DNA of 64,000 nt, taken from the NCBI RefSeq assembly GCF_030506285.1, contig NZ_CP119422.1:3429001-3493000 (forward strand), written 5' to 3'. The notes under the pieces were generated by a model. It saw only the letters and a program-made list of their open reading frames with translations, searched no databases and was not told where the DNA came from. Origin of the DNA: Catalinimonas niigatensis (lineage in GTDB: Bacteria; Bacteroidota; Bacteroidia; Cytophagales; Cyclobacteriaceae). Shown piece after piece: positions 35,152 to 45,357 of the stretch; position 1 is the stretch's first letter; every line of letters begins with the position of its first letter. Made by a program: the position numbers and the translations under genes.

Positions 35152-37338
35152 TCAATCAGGCAAAGCAAAAGCAAGGATGTAACCGCCAGGTTCTTCCTGG
35201 CCTCCGGTGACAGCTATAGCGATAAACTGTTTTCCTTCCAGCATATACGTAGCTGGCGTGGCATAACCTCCTCCGGGAAGAGTATATTCCCACAGCAAGT
35301 CCCCGTTCTCTTTGTTAAATGCTCTAAACTTATTGTCGCGTGTGGCAGCGATAAATACCAGACCGCCTGCTGTCACCATAGGACCGCCCCAGTTCTCAGT
35401 GCCGGTAGGAGGATCACCTTCCTTTTGCCATTCAGGGTAGTTGCCCAAAGGAATTTTCCATGCATACTCTCCGGTATTCAGGTCAATAGCATTGAGGGTG
35501 CCCCAGGGTGGCTTTATTGCAGGGCTACCATCAGGTGCCCTAAAATATCCGTAAGCGGTAACATTCATATAATTGGCAGCTGTATCTGTTTCCTCAGTGG
35601 CTTCCGTTGCCATCTTGTCTTTTTGGATTTCAAACAGATAAGCAATCATTTCTTCTTCTTTTCCCTTCAGAATTTCTCCGAAAGCCGGCATCCTGCCACT
35701 CCCCAGTTTTACTTTGCTAAGCACTTCTTCTTTGCTCATTCTTTCTTGAATATCAAGCAATGAAGGAATGCCAGGGGCCTGTCCTTGCCGATCTGCTCCA
35801 TGACAGCTGCTGCAATAATTTTCATAAAGCGTTTTCCCCAGTTCATAGACGGTTTGATTTTTCTGACTGATCCCTGGATTTACTGCCTGCACTCTGGCAA
35901 TTTCCGGCGACTCATTGCCATTGACATACAACAATGAGGTAACAGGATCATAAGCGGCTCCTCCCCATTCCGACCCTCCCCGGGTTCCGGGCATCATCAG
36001 TGTACCTCTGGGATCAGGTGGGGTATAGAGTCCTTCATAACGGAAGGATTGAAACATATTCTGTAAAGTATCATGCATTTCGGGAGAAAAATCAGCCAGA
36101 TCATCTACACCGATCTGCTGTCGGGCATAGGGCTTAGGCTTCAAAGGAAAAGGCTGGGTAGGCCAGGTTTCCTCTCCTGGAATCAGTGAAGCAGGAACCT
36201 CCCGTTCTTCCACCGGAAATAATGGTTCACCGGTCTCACGATCCAATACAAAGAGGAAGCCGGTTTTGGTAGTTTGGGCTACTGCATCTATCTCTTTTCC
36301 TTCTCTCCGAATAGTGACCAGGTTGGGAGGAGCCGGTAAATCATAGTCCCACACATCATGATGCACGGTTTGGTAGTACCAGATCAGTTCGCCTGTTTGG
36401 GCATTGAGGGCGACAATGCAATTGCCGTACAGGTTTTTACCTTTCCGGTTGGCCCCATAAAAATCATAAGTAGGTGAACCCAGCGGGACGAACACCATGC
36501 CCCTTTCCTCATCAAGGCTCATGCCGCCCCAGTTATTGGCCCCTCCGGTATAGGTCCAGGCATCTTTGGGCCAGGTTTCATACCCTGCTTCTCCCGGTTG
36601 AGGAATGGTATGAAAGGTCCACTCCAGCTCGCCAGTACGAACGTTGTAGGCTCTGATATGTCCTGGGGCTGCCCCGTATACTTCAGATACTTCTGATCCA
36701 AGGATAATGAGATCCTGATAGATAATGCCCGGCGAAGTAGGAATCACCCAGGCCTCTTCTCCGCTATGCTCTTCAAAGTTCAGGTTTACTTTACCCTCCT
36801 CACCAAAAGTAGTGATAGGTTCTCCTGTGAGGGCGTTAAGGGCAAAAAGTTCATTGCCAGCGGTAAACAAAACCCTTTTATCATCATCTTCTTCCCAGTA
36901 CGTAACTCCCCGTTTGAGACCGCCACCGCGTTCGCCGTCAAAAGGGTCAAAGGTCCAGACTTTTTCACCCGTCAACGCGTTGATGGCGTATACCCAATGC
37001 CGGGCAGAAGTAGCATACATGAGCTCTCCAACAACAATGGGGTTGCATTCGTATTTACCGAAGCGTTCTCCCTGCGGAGCATCCTGTGGGCGGAAGGTCC
37101 AGGCGAGCTGTAAGTTGTCTACATTTTCCTGATTGATCTGATCCAGCGAGGCATAGCTAGTGCTTTCCGCATCCCCTTTGTATACGTTCCAGTTTTGATA
37201 GGCAGACTGTTCCGGCTGACAAGCAATGTGAAATAAGAAAGCAATGAGAGGAAGAAATAATCGCTTTACAGAAGGCAGTAACCTGATAACGATGAGGGTT
37301 CGTAGTAACCTAAAGGCATTCAATAATTCCAATTTCAA
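35152..37338 (-). CDS. PQQ-dependent dehydrogenase with inserted cytochrome c domain
   Basis: The protein has 728 residues. A basic N-terminus and lipobox ('FLFHIACQP') suggest a lipoprotein on the periplasmic side. An eight-bladed quinoprotein propeller follows, with repeated 'LNALTGE' and 'DRETGEPLF' type tryptophan-docking motifs. Near residue 510 the chain enters a cytochrome c domain with the haem site CSSCH ('YENYCSSCHGADRQGQ') and then returns to propeller sequence ('WGTLNAIDLNTGEYAW'). It oxidises an alcohol or sugar and passes electrons through its own haem to the respiratory chain. The start appears to be TTG 37338; no ATG lies between the preceding in-frame stop and the lipobox. 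Confidence 0.88.
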   Translation of the reverse strand: MKLELLNAFRLLRTLIVIRLLPSVKRLFLPLIAFLFHIACQPEQSAYQNWNVYKGDAESTSYASLDQINQENVDNLQLAWTFRPQDAPQGERFGKYECNPIVVGELMYATSARHWVYAINALTGEKVWTFDPFDGERGGGLKRGVTYWEEDDDKRVLFTAGNELFALNALTGEPITTFGEEGKVNLNFEEHSGEEAWVIPTSPGIIYQDLIILGSEVSEVYGAAPGHIRAYNVRTGELEWTFHTIPQPGEAGYETWPKDAWTYTGGANNWGGMSLDEERGMVFVPLGSPTYDFYGANRKGKNLYGNCIVALNAQTGELIWYYQTVHHDVWDYDLPAPPNLVTIRREGKEIDAVAQTTKTGFLFVLDRETGEPLFPVEEREVPASLIPGEETWPTQPFPLKPKPYARQQIGVDDLADFSPEMHDTLQNMFQSFRYEGLYTPPDPRGTLMMPGTRGGSEWGGAAYDPVTSLLYVNGNESPEIARVQAVNPGISQKNQTVYELGKTLYENYCSSCHGADRQGQAPGIPSLLDIQERMSKEEVLSKVKLGSGRMPAFGEILKGKEEEMIAYLFEIQKDKMATEATEETDTAANYMNVTAYGYFRAPDGSPAIKPPWGTLNAIDLNTGEYAWKIPLGNYPEWQKEGDPPTGTENWGGPMVTAGGLVFIAATRDNKFRAFNKENGDLLWEYTLPGGGYATPATYMLEGKQFIAIAVTGGQEEPGGYILAFALPD

Positions 37339-37546
37339 TGATTTAAAGATGGGTTATTCACTTTATTGAGAGATTTGTCAAAAAGCTGCATAAACTACAA
37401 AATCCTGCTCATAATGTATTATAGAAGAATAGGAATTTGAGTATTTTCAGAAAATTAAGCAGCAACATTTCGTTTTGCGATGCTTGTAAATTTCATCCCG
37501 CATCATGCTTTTTATTTGTAATGGGCTATAACATTCAAAAACGCAA

Positions 37547-39235
37547 TTAAATCGGATCATTGATCCCTGCAAAGCTTAAGAAGAGCAGTCCCAGAAGTCC
37601 TACCACGATCACATAGTAAAGCGTAGGAAAAATGGTTTTCCGAAGGATGAGTCCTTCCTTGCCCAGATAACCTACCGTGGCTGATGCGGCTACTACATTG
37701 TGTATGGCAATCATATTTCCTGCCGCCGCTCCTACGGCCTGCAACGCGACGATGAGGGTAGTAGGCATGGCCAACCTTTCTGCCACGCCAAACTGGAAGA
37801 AACTGAACATGAGGTTGCTTACGGTATTACTTCCGGCGATAAAGGCTCCCAAAGCACCAATGGATGGCGCAAACAATGGGTATACCTGTCCCACATGAGC
37901 GGCTACCCATTCTGCCATCACGATAGGCATGCCCGGAATATCCAGTGGGTTAATGCCGGAATTGATATAGATGCGCACCATGGGTACAGTAAAGATCAAA
38001 ACAAATCCCGCCCCCAGCACCATCCGGCCACTTTCTGACAAAGCAGCTTTGACATCCCGCAGTTTCATATGATGCATAAAATAAGTAATACATCCTACCA
38101 CCAAAAGGATAGTACCCGGCAAATAGAGCGGCGTACTACTGGCCGAAATGGCAGTGCCCAAGATTCCTTCATAACTGATGGCTACGCTGGTCAGAATACT
38201 TTTAAAAGGCAGTTGGGGCAGGCGACTTAAGACCAGCAATCCGGCTACAAAGAGGTAAGGTGCCCAGGCGGTAATCAGCGATAATGAAGGCTGCTTCTTT
38301 TCATCGTCCAGTTGGATGTCCAGAGTGCCCATCCATAACTTGGGCCAGCTTTTTCTTTCGGGAAAATCCCAGCTTTCTTTGGGCAGCAGGAAACCTCTTT
38401 TGGCAGCTGTTACCACGATCGCCATTCCTACCAGTGAACCCAACAAAGAAGGAAATTCCGGCCCCAGGAAAATTCCGGTCAGCACATAAGGAATTGTAAA
38501 GGATAATCCTCCAAACAGTGCAAAGGGAAATAGGGCAAACCCTTCCTTCCAGCTTTTCTTCGCTCCGAAAAAGCGCGTCATCATACAGATCATAAACAAA
38601 GGCATCAGCGTACCGGTGATAGCATGCAATACCGCTGCGTTGGTAGTCACCAACTGTATGTAATCTAAAAAGCTGAGGCTTGCTGCCTGCAGCTGCTCTT
38701 CCACATATACACCCTCCAAACCTCCTCTCACGCCCACCAATATGGGTGTCCCTACTGCTCCGAAGGTCACGGGAGTGCTTTGCACCATCATGCCCAGCAT
38801 TACGGCAGCCATAGAAGGGAAACCCATGGCTACCAACAGAGGTGCGGTAATCGCAGCAGGCGTGCCAAAACCTGCCGCCCCTTCAATGAAAGACCCAAAC
38901 AACCACACGATGATGACCACCTGTACACGCCGGTCCTGACTGACACCGGCGAATCCCTGCCGTATCACCCGGATGGCTCCGGAATAGTTGAGCAAGGTAA
39001 GTAATAGTATAGCACCAAAGATAATGTAAAGAATGTCAAAGGTGATGAACAAACCCTGTATGGTGGAGGCTAAAATACTGGTGATGGGAAAATCCCAGGC
39101 CAGATACGCCACTACAGCAGTGAGTACAAAACCCAGCGGCATGCTGGTCCTGGCAGACAGGCGAAAACCTACCAAAAGTACGGCTACCACCAGGATGGGC
39201 AAAAGAGCAAGAAAGGACAATAAAGAAAGTGACAT
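37547..39235 (-). CDS. lctP: L-lactate / glycolate permease (LctP family)
   Basis: The protein has 562 residues and about a dozen to fourteen membrane helices. The LctP signature is clear: '[20 protein letters not shown]', '[18 protein letters not shown]', '[20 protein letters not shown]' and '[16 protein letters not shown]'. Members import lactate and glycolate with protons (LldP, GlcA in E. coli). It is the last gene of a three-gene set with the FAD/Fe-S dehydrogenase (47-base gap) and the malate synthase homologue upstream. With malate synthase as partner, glycolate is a plausible substrate besides lactate. Confidence 0.92.
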   Translation of the reverse strand: MSLSLLSFLALLPILVVAVLLVGFRLSARTSMPLGFVLTAVVAYLAWDFPITSILASTIQGLFITFDILYIIFGAILLLTLLNYSGAIRVIRQGFAGVSQDRRVQVVIIVWLFGSFIEGAAGFGTPAAITAPLLVAMGFPSMAAVMLGMMVQSTPVTFGAVGTPILVGVRGGLEGVYVEEQLQAASLSFLDYIQLVTTNAAVLHAITGTLMPLFMICMMTRFFGAKKSWKEGFALFPFALFGGLSFTIPYVLTGIFLGPEFPSLLGSLVGMAIVVTAAKRGFLLPKESWDFPERKSWPKLWMGTLDIQLDDEKKQPSLSLITAWAPYLFVAGLLVLSRLPQLPFKSILTSVAISYEGILGTAISASSTPLYLPGTILLVVGCITYFMHHMKLRDVKAALSESGRMVLGAGFVLIFTVPMVRIYINSGINPLDIPGMPIVMAEWVAAHVGQVYPLFAPSIGALGAFIAGSNTVSNLMFSFFQFGVAERLAMPTTLIVALQAVGAAAGNMIAIHNVVAASATVGYLGKEGLILRKTIFPTLYYVIVVGLLGLLFLSFAGINDPI

Positions 39236-39282
39236 AGTCTGATCTGGATAGGGTTAGTCTAAGGTTTGATAGGGGCTTGAGT

Positions 39283-42183
39283 TTAAATTGATGAACTTTT
39301 TACTTCCTCTGAAGGAGAAATAGCCCTGATCACCTCTACCCAATGTTTGGGCTTTACCCCGGTAAAATGTTCAATCTGATGGCGACAGCTAAATCCGTTG
39401 GCTACCAGTGTAGTACCTTCCTCCATAGACCTCACCGCAGGAAAAAGCACGCTCTCACCGATTTTTGCGGATATGTCATAATGCTCTTTTTCGTACCCAA
39501 AGGAACCAGCCATACCGCAGCAACCTGAAGGGATTTCTCCCACTTTCTGACCCGTATGCCCGCAGATGGATTTCATGGCTTTGGTGCTGTAAAGTGCTTT
39601 CTGATGGCAATGTCCGTGAATGAGCATATCCCCGGCTAGAGATTCAAAACTTGTTTTTAAGTTTCCTGAGCCAATTTCTTTGGCCAGAAACACATCTATC
39701 ATCATCACCTGAGCTTTAAGCTGCTTGGCCAGGGCTTCATCTTCCAGCAGGTCAGGCAGGTCATCATTGAGAGCAGAGGCGCAACTGGGTTCACATACCA
39801 CTATGTTTAAACCCTGGTCCAGGTAGGGCTTCAGCTTTTCAATGGTTTTAGCGCCTTCCTTTTTGGCGTCTCTTAAAAAGCCGTGGGAGATTTTAGGGCG
39901 CTGGCAACAACCGACATTGGCGAGTATCACCTCATAGCCGCAGGAATTGAGCAATTCAAGGGCTGAAATCCCGATCTGCGGTTCATGGAAATTCAGGTAA
40001 GTATCAGCAAACAGCACAATCTTTTTACTACTCTTGTACCTATGGTTGTTCTTTGCAAACCACTGATAAAAAGGTTCTTTGGCATAGTTAGGCAGAGTTC
40101 TCCGCTTGTCAAAACCCGCCAGACTTTGCATGGCAGATCTGAACACAGCCGATTGCTGGATCGCATTTACACCTTTGGAGAGTGTACCTGACAGAAGCGC
40201 TGCTGCTTTGGAAGAATCCCTGATCAGGCGATCGCGTAAAGTAATGCCATGTTCATCGTAGTAGATTTGGGTCACATCGCTTTTCATCTTCGCCATATCC
40301 ACATTGGAGGGGCACTCTGATTTGCAGGCTTTACAGGACAGGCAAAGATCCAGCACCTGATGCAGGCGTTTGCTGCCAAGTCCTTCCTGATCCAGTTGGC
40401 CGGACATCGCCAGACGCATGGCATTGGCCCTGCCCCGGGTGGAATGTTCTTCATCACGGGTAGCCTTAAAACTGGGACACATGGTGCCTCCCAGCATTTT
40501 CCGGCATTCGCCCACACCCGTACACATATGCACCGCCTCTCTGAAGCTGTTTTCAAAGCGATACTGAAATTCAGTCTTTACTTCCTTATCAGCGTATTTT
40601 GTGCCGTAGCGGAGGTTGTGTTCTATGGTTTGGCTCTCTACGATCTTGCCGGGGTTCATGACATTCTCCGGATCAAATAACTGCTTGATATCCTTGAAGG
40701 CCTGATACAGCTGAGCACCAAAAAAGCGCTCATTGAAGGCGCTTCTTACCAAACCATCCCCATGCTCTCCGCTCCAGGAGCCGCCGTAGCTGACCACCAG
40801 TTCAAAGGTTTCGTTGGCAATGTTTTTCAGATTTTCTATATCCTGCTCCTGCCTCAGATCCAGTATCGGCCTGACGTGAATGACCCCCACGCTGGCATGC
40901 GCATACATGGCCACTTTGGTATGATGTTTTTCACAAATCTTCAGCACCTTGTCTATGTATTCGGGCAGTACGGCTACCGGTATACCAGCATCTTCAATAA
41001 AGGGCAGAGGCTTCTTTTCTCCTTTGATCCCCAACATCAGTCCCAAACCTTTTTTCCGCACAATCCACACATCATCATACTCTTTTCCTTCCGGAAAAAG
41101 CGGATACGCATAGCCTATTTTCTTGCTTTTCAACACCTCAATCATTGCCTGAGGACGCTGCATCACATCTTCATAGGTTTCCCCAAAGAACTCTACAATC
41201 AGGATGGCGGCAGGCTCTTTTTCAATGAAATGGCAGTGCTGCTGGGTCATGAGGTTTTCTTTGCTCAGTTTCAGCACAGTTTCATCTAAAATCTCAATGG
41301 CCGAAGGCTGGAAAGGAAGCATAGGCTGCACCGCCTGTATGGCTTCCGGTAGTTCGGAAAAATGCACTACGGCCACTGATTTGTATTTGGGCAGAGGCTC
41401 CAGATTGAGTTTAAGTTCCAGAGAGATTGCCAGCGTGCCTTCGCTACCGGTGATGAGTTTGGCAAGATTCCAACGGTCAGTATATACAAATTCATCCAGG
41501 TTATAGCCGCCAACTCTACGCATCACTTTGGGAAAGCGCCTTTTGATTTCAGCCTCCTGCTGTTGAATGGTTTGCTGGAAACCACGGTAAATCTGCCCTT
41601 CCCTGTCGTTTTGATGTGCCTTCTCCGCATAGGCTTCAGGACTTAGTTCATGCAGATACAGTTCGGTGCCATCAGCGAGCAAGACTCTGGCAGCGAGAAC
41701 ATGGTCCACCGTTTTGCCAAAGAGAATACTTTTGGTGCCGGAAGAATTGTTGCCTACCATTCCCCCTACGTTGGCCCGGCTGGAAGTAGCCGGATCGGGC
41801 GCGAAGTGTAAGTTGTACGTTGAAAGCACCTCATTAAGCTCATCTCTGACCATGCCCGGCTGCACCCTAACCCATTTTTCTTCGGTATTGATCTCCAGAA
41901 TTTTGTTCATGTACTTGGAAAAATCCAGCACCATCGCATCGGCTACTGTCTGCCCGGCCAGGCTGGTTCCACCTCCTCTGGGCAAAAGCTTCATTTTAAA
42001 TTTCCCCGCAATTTCTACCGCTTTTTTTACATCGTTTTCATCTTTGGGTAAGACGATGAGCAGGGGCTTGATCTGGTAAATACTGGCATCGGTAGCGTAC
42101 ATGCCTAAGGAATATTCATCTTCCAGAATGTCTCCTTTGATACACGCTTTTAACTGTGACAACACCGCTTGTTTGCCATCCAT
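39283..42183 (-). CDS. FAD/Fe-S 2-hydroxyacid dehydrogenase (GlcD-GlcF-type fusion)
   Basis: The protein has 966 residues. The N-terminal FAD-binding_4 domain has 'LLPRGGGTSLAGQTVADAMV' and 'NVGGMVGNNSSGTKS'. The FAD-oxidase C domain follows (about 260-520; 'HASVGVIHVRPILDLR', 'GEHGDGLVRS'). The C-terminal half has two Fe-S motifs ('CTGVGECRKM', 'CLSCKACKSECPSNVDM') and two CCG domains ('NVGCCQRPKISHGF', 'SGCCGMAGSFGYE'). This is the layout of E. coli YdiJ and of fused D-lactate or glycolate dehydrogenases. It oxidises a D-2-hydroxyacid at the membrane and feeds quinone through the Fe-S part. The neighbours (permease and malate synthase) favour glycolate or D-lactate; D-2-hydroxyglutarate cannot be excluded. 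Confidence 0.9.
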   Translation of the reverse strand: MDGKQAVLSQLKACIKGDILEDEYSLGMYATDASIYQIKPLLIVLPKDENDVKKAVEIAGKFKMKLLPRGGGTSLAGQTVADAMVLDFSKYMNKILEINTEEKWVRVQPGMVRDELNEVLSTYNLHFAPDPATSSRANVGGMVGNNSSGTKSILFGKTVDHVLAARVLLADGTELYLHELSPEAYAEKAHQNDREGQIYRGFQQTIQQQEAEIKRRFPKVMRRVGGYNLDEFVYTDRWNLAKLITGSEGTLAISLELKLNLEPLPKYKSVAVVHFSELPEAIQAVQPMLPFQPSAIEILDETVLKLSKENLMTQQHCHFIEKEPAAILIVEFFGETYEDVMQRPQAMIEVLKSKKIGYAYPLFPEGKEYDDVWIVRKKGLGLMLGIKGEKKPLPFIEDAGIPVAVLPEYIDKVLKICEKHHTKVAMYAHASVGVIHVRPILDLRQEQDIENLKNIANETFELVVSYGGSWSGEHGDGLVRSAFNERFFGAQLYQAFKDIKQLFDPENVMNPGKIVESQTIEHNLRYGTKYADKEVKTEFQYRFENSFREAVHMCTGVGECRKMLGGTMCPSFKATRDEEHSTRGRANAMRLAMSGQLDQEGLGSKRLHQVLDLCLSCKACKSECPSNVDMAKMKSDVTQIYYDEHGITLRDRLIRDSSKAAALLSGTLSKGVNAIQQSAVFRSAMQSLAGFDKRRTLPNYAKEPFYQWFAKNNHRYKSSKKIVLFADTYLNFHEPQIGISALELLNSCGYEVILANVGCCQRPKISHGFLRDAKKEGAKTIEKLKPYLDQGLNIVVCEPSCASALNDDLPDLLEDEALAKQLKAQVMMIDVFLAKEIGSGNLKTSFESLAGDMLIHGHCHQKALYSTKAMKSICGHTGQKVGEIPSGCCGMAGSFGYEKEHYDISAKIGESVLFPAVRSMEEGTTLVANGFSCRHQIEHFTGVKPKHWVEVIRAISPSEEVKSSSI

Positions 42184-42256
42184 AGGGTAATTAGTTTAGG
42201 TTGTTTGCAATGATCCGCAATCAAAGCGCTCACTGCCTTTTGAATATACTGATTCG

Positions 42257-44155
42257 CTACTTCTCAGGCAGCATAAAGTCAAGGTTTTCCGTAATACGGG
42301 TGCCATCTTTTTCAAAGGCCTCCTTGTACTGCCTGATTCTCTGCTTAGCTACATCCAGATTCTGGTTGTTGAGATTGATATTCAGCAGATCAATGAACCA
42401 GGGTAATTTTACTTCGCTGAGCGTGTATACTTCCACGATCTCTTTTGAAATGGGTAGGGTAGTTGTTTTGGAAGAGTCGTATACATCTTTGTCTCGGGCT
42501 TTCAGCAGTTTCTGGTATTCTTCTTCCAGCAGCTTCTCAAATAAGGATTTGCTGAATATATCCCCTGCCTTTGTACCGGTTTCAGAATCATCTTCAGTAA
42601 GTTTTGCGCCTTTATGTATCCACTCCCAGAGGATACTCACCCTGATTTCACCGGTAGCCATATCTTCCATCAGGTACAGTACATCATCATTGCCAAAAAA
42701 ATCTGCCGGTTTCAGCGCTGCTGCCTGCATTCCTTGCCCGAAGGCATTGCCATATTGCAAAGCCACACTGATCAGGTTGCGTGCTCCGCGAATGGTGGTA
42801 GGCGCAGGTTCCAGTAGAATCAGACCATCTGCTGCCTCTTGGTTGTAGGTAAGAGGAGAAAACTTTCTGCCTAACTGATTGGCATCTCCTACTTTTTCCC
42901 ATACCGGCCTGATGATGTGCACCATTTTCCAGTGGGCTACCCACTTGCCGCTGGCGCCTTCCCGCTGTTCGCGTTCGGCACCTGCCAAAGCCTTTTTCAT
43001 GCTGGCCGAAACACCTTCTTCCGAGCCTACCGGAATATTGGGTTCCATGCCTCCCTGCCAAAGCGCAAAATTTCCATTTAGATCAGGCGTATTAACAGCC
43101 CGGCGTACCCGGTCTTCGTAATTGCGCATATAGCCATAGGTCATGCCGATGGCTTCTATGTCAGGATTGATGAAGCTTTGATCCCAGGCCATGGCATCGG
43201 CAACACTGTTGATATAATCCCAACGGCCGGTGTTGTATCCCACAAAATGCTTTCCCAGGGCCGCTCTGATTTCCATGAGCTGATAAGTGGCTTCCAATTG
43301 CTCCATCAGCACATAGACTTTGATGGTTCCTTTTGCCAAACCAATATGCTCTTCCAGCGCATCCATCATTGCATTCCATACGGCTGCTTCTTCGGCAGTC
43401 TGGATTTTGGGTAAGTACAACACTATGGAAGAGCCTGCTTTTTGCAGTGCCGCATGGTTGTTTACTACGTATAAAGTCAAATCTACAATAGAAGCTGCCA
43501 GTGCATTACCCTCACCATCCCTGATATGGCGGTCGTCCAGATGCAGACCACGAGCACGGAATATCTTGGTTGTAAAGTTGAGCTGTTTTTCCCAATCCGT
43601 AACAATGTCTTTGCCGAAGAAACCCTGTGCCCAGCGGTTCATTTCTGTGGCTACCTGTTGAGCAACTTTCAAAAACATTGGGTCTTTGCTGATGGCGAGC
43701 TTTAGATTCCGCTGATTATCCAGCGACATAGTATTCGTTTGACCTAGCGCATCTTCTCCGTCAAACATCCAACCATCGGCACCGGAAAGCAGTGCATAGG
43801 CTACATTGCGGATGCTGCTCTCTAGCGGAGCATCGGGTTTTGCCGCCGGACCGGTACCCTGTATCCACTGCCTTTGCAGATCTTTAGGAATCACAGTCCC
43901 TTCAAACTTACCCTCACGGGCATCCTGCACTTTGAGCTGGGTTCTGGGAATCAAACGATCCGGATCTAAGAAGCTGATCCTTTTTTTCTGCTGCTGACGT
44001 GCTGTTCTTCTTTGGATACGAGAGGCCATGACTGCTTTGATATCACTGTTGAAGTGAGCCATGGATGAAAGCGCGGAGAGCACTTCGGATGTATATACAT
44101 CGCTGTAAGTTTCCTTAAGGTTGTCCCGAATGTTTAGGTGCTTGTTCGTCATCAT
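42257..44155 (-). CDS. aceB: Malate synthase A-like protein
   Basis: The 632-residue product follows malate synthase A through its length: 'VIPKDLQRQWIQGTGPAAKP', then 'ALLSGADGWMFDGEDALGQ' (MADFEDA in the classic enzyme), 'RARGLHLDDRHI', 'YLPKIQTAEEAAVWN', the Mg ligands Glu and Asp in 'VYVLMEQLEATYQL' and 'NTGRWDYINSV', and 'LMEDMATGEIRVSILWEWI' with the catalytic Asp. It condenses glyoxylate and acetyl-CoA to malate. It is about 100 residues longer than usual, with an acidic insert near 525, and the usual 'RRG.HAMGGM' loop is altered to 'LWQGGMEPNIP'. It precedes the dehydrogenase and permease genes, so glycolate-derived glyoxylate is a likely substrate. The altered loop leaves room for a related lyase. 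Confidence 0.78.
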   Translation of the reverse strand: MMTNKHLNIRDNLKETYSDVYTSEVLSALSSMAHFNSDIKAVMASRIQRRTARQQQKKRISFLDPDRLIPRTQLKVQDAREGKFEGTVIPKDLQRQWIQGTGPAAKPDAPLESSIRNVAYALLSGADGWMFDGEDALGQTNTMSLDNQRNLKLAISKDPMFLKVAQQVATEMNRWAQGFFGKDIVTDWEKQLNFTTKIFRARGLHLDDRHIRDGEGNALAASIVDLTLYVVNNHAALQKAGSSIVLYLPKIQTAEEAAVWNAMMDALEEHIGLAKGTIKVYVLMEQLEATYQLMEIRAALGKHFVGYNTGRWDYINSVADAMAWDQSFINPDIEAIGMTYGYMRNYEDRVRRAVNTPDLNGNFALWQGGMEPNIPVGSEEGVSASMKKALAGAEREQREGASGKWVAHWKMVHIIRPVWEKVGDANQLGRKFSPLTYNQEAADGLILLEPAPTTIRGARNLISVALQYGNAFGQGMQAAALKPADFFGNDDVLYLMEDMATGEIRVSILWEWIHKGAKLTEDDSETGTKAGDIFSKSLFEKLLEEEYQKLLKARDKDVYDSSKTTTLPISKEIVEVYTLSEVKLPWFIDLLNINLNNQNLDVAKQRIRQYKEAFEKDGTRITENLDFMLPEK

Positions 44156-44471
44156 TGATATTTAGGTTGTTATAGATTCCATTGCGCTTTCGCAGTGAAA
44201 AAAATTAGTATTGTCTAAGTCATCGTATCAGCTTGAGGCCTTTGACAAGCGGAATAAGAAGCTTCCTGAGTCAGCGTCGTCTTTGCTCAAGATATGCATT
44301 ACCAACGATGAGAAAAAGCTGAACACCAAAATTCCTGTCCGGCAGGGTAGATAGATGGATAATGTCGGCAATCATTAACAACATGCCTGTAATTGTATTC
44401 TGGCGAAGAAGGCTTGAAAGACAGTTGGATTTTGGAAGACCCTCTACCACTCCTTTGCGCAGGATGATAAG
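44156..44471. other. Intergenic region with no recognised feature
   Basis: These 316 bases separate the divergent malate synthase and AT-rich unknown genes. No exact promoter element or RNA structure was found. A minus-strand reading frame at 44271-44486 overlaps the next gene and looks random. Confidence 0.5.
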
Positions 44472-45314
44472 GTGGAGATTTATCAAAAAGAACTGATTAC
44501 AAATGAGGATAGCTCTTTAGGAGTGCTTTTTTTAAAGGCAATTAAAATAGCGCTGCCTTTTTTGTACTATATTGAAAATGATGCTGATCCATTTCTAACT
44601 TCTAAATTTATGATCAAAAAAAAATATAGCAATGAGCTATTAAGTACTATTGTTGAATCCGGTTTTAATGCAAATGATTTTTATGGAAAATCTTCTTTTC
44701 CACGACATAGCGGTCATCAATGTTTTGAAATTTTATTACAAAAAAGTCCACTAAATTTTAGAATAATTCCATTTGGAGAAAGTTTTGAACAATTTCGCTT
44801 GGAATATAATGTATTTGCTCCAGGATTTGGAATTGAGCTTTATCCAAAAGGTGGTGAATCTATTGTGTTTGAAGAAGTAAAGAAAAATTTTGTTTGGTGG
44901 CTCACAAATCATGTAAAGCCTTATATTGATGAAATGGAGTATCCAAACTATTGGACAATCTTAAAAAGTAATCCTCTTGGTATAGCAGGAATAGATTTTT
45001 CAAAAAACGAGCCTTTCAAAGAGGAAGAGCGAAAGTTGTTAAGAGCTGCGTTAGGGGAAATCAAGGGGTTATTAAAAGAAAACTTTGATCTGAATAAACA
45101 ACAATACTTAACTGCTGAACAGAAAATCCATTATTTAAAGGAAGCTCTTGAACGATTGAATAAAACAGATTGGAAAGGCATATTATTCACTACCATTATT
45201 ACTATTTCCTATGATTTAGCTTTTAATGCAGAAAAACGAGACAAGCTATTCAGTTTATTTTCAAAAGTTTGGTCAATACTCCAAGCCTTATCTCCACACA
45301 TTGAAGTTCCATAG
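44472..45314 (+). CDS. AT-rich gene of unknown function
   Basis: The frame gives 280 residues from a GTG start at 44472; the next in-frame ATG is 47 codons downstream ('MIKKKYSNELLST'). The protein is soluble, with a helical N-terminal part, an aromatic-rich central region ('EILLQKSPLNFRIIPFGESF', 'VWWLTNHVKPYIDE') and a helical C-terminus ending with one hydrophobic stretch ('ILFTTIITISYDLAF'). I recognise no family. Its codon use is much richer in A and T than the genes on either side. It is followed by REP-like hairpins and a solitary antitoxin gene, so recent acquisition is likely. It has no obvious metabolic link to the lactate/glycolate genes it separates. Confidence 0.72.
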   Translation: MEIYQKELITNEDSSLGVLFLKAIKIALPFLYYIENDADPFLTSKFMIKKKYSNELLSTIVESGFNANDFYGKSSFPRHSGHQCFEILLQKSPLNFRIIPFGESFEQFRLEYNVFAPGFGIELYPKGGESIVFEEVKKNFVWWLTNHVKPYIDEMEYPNYWTILKSNPLGIAGIDFSKNEPFKEEERKLLRAALGEIKGLLKENFDLNKQQYLTAEQKIHYLKEALERLNKTDWKGILFTTIITISYDLAFNAEKRDKLFSLFSKVWSILQALSPHIEVP

Positions 45315-45357
45315 AATTTTAAAATAGTTAAGTATAAAATGTAGATAAAGTTATTAT

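Noticed and set aside
44271-44486. A 71-codon minus-strand frame
   Set aside because: It overlaps the start of the AT-rich gene, has no family signature and begins in that gene's GTG region; it is likely random.
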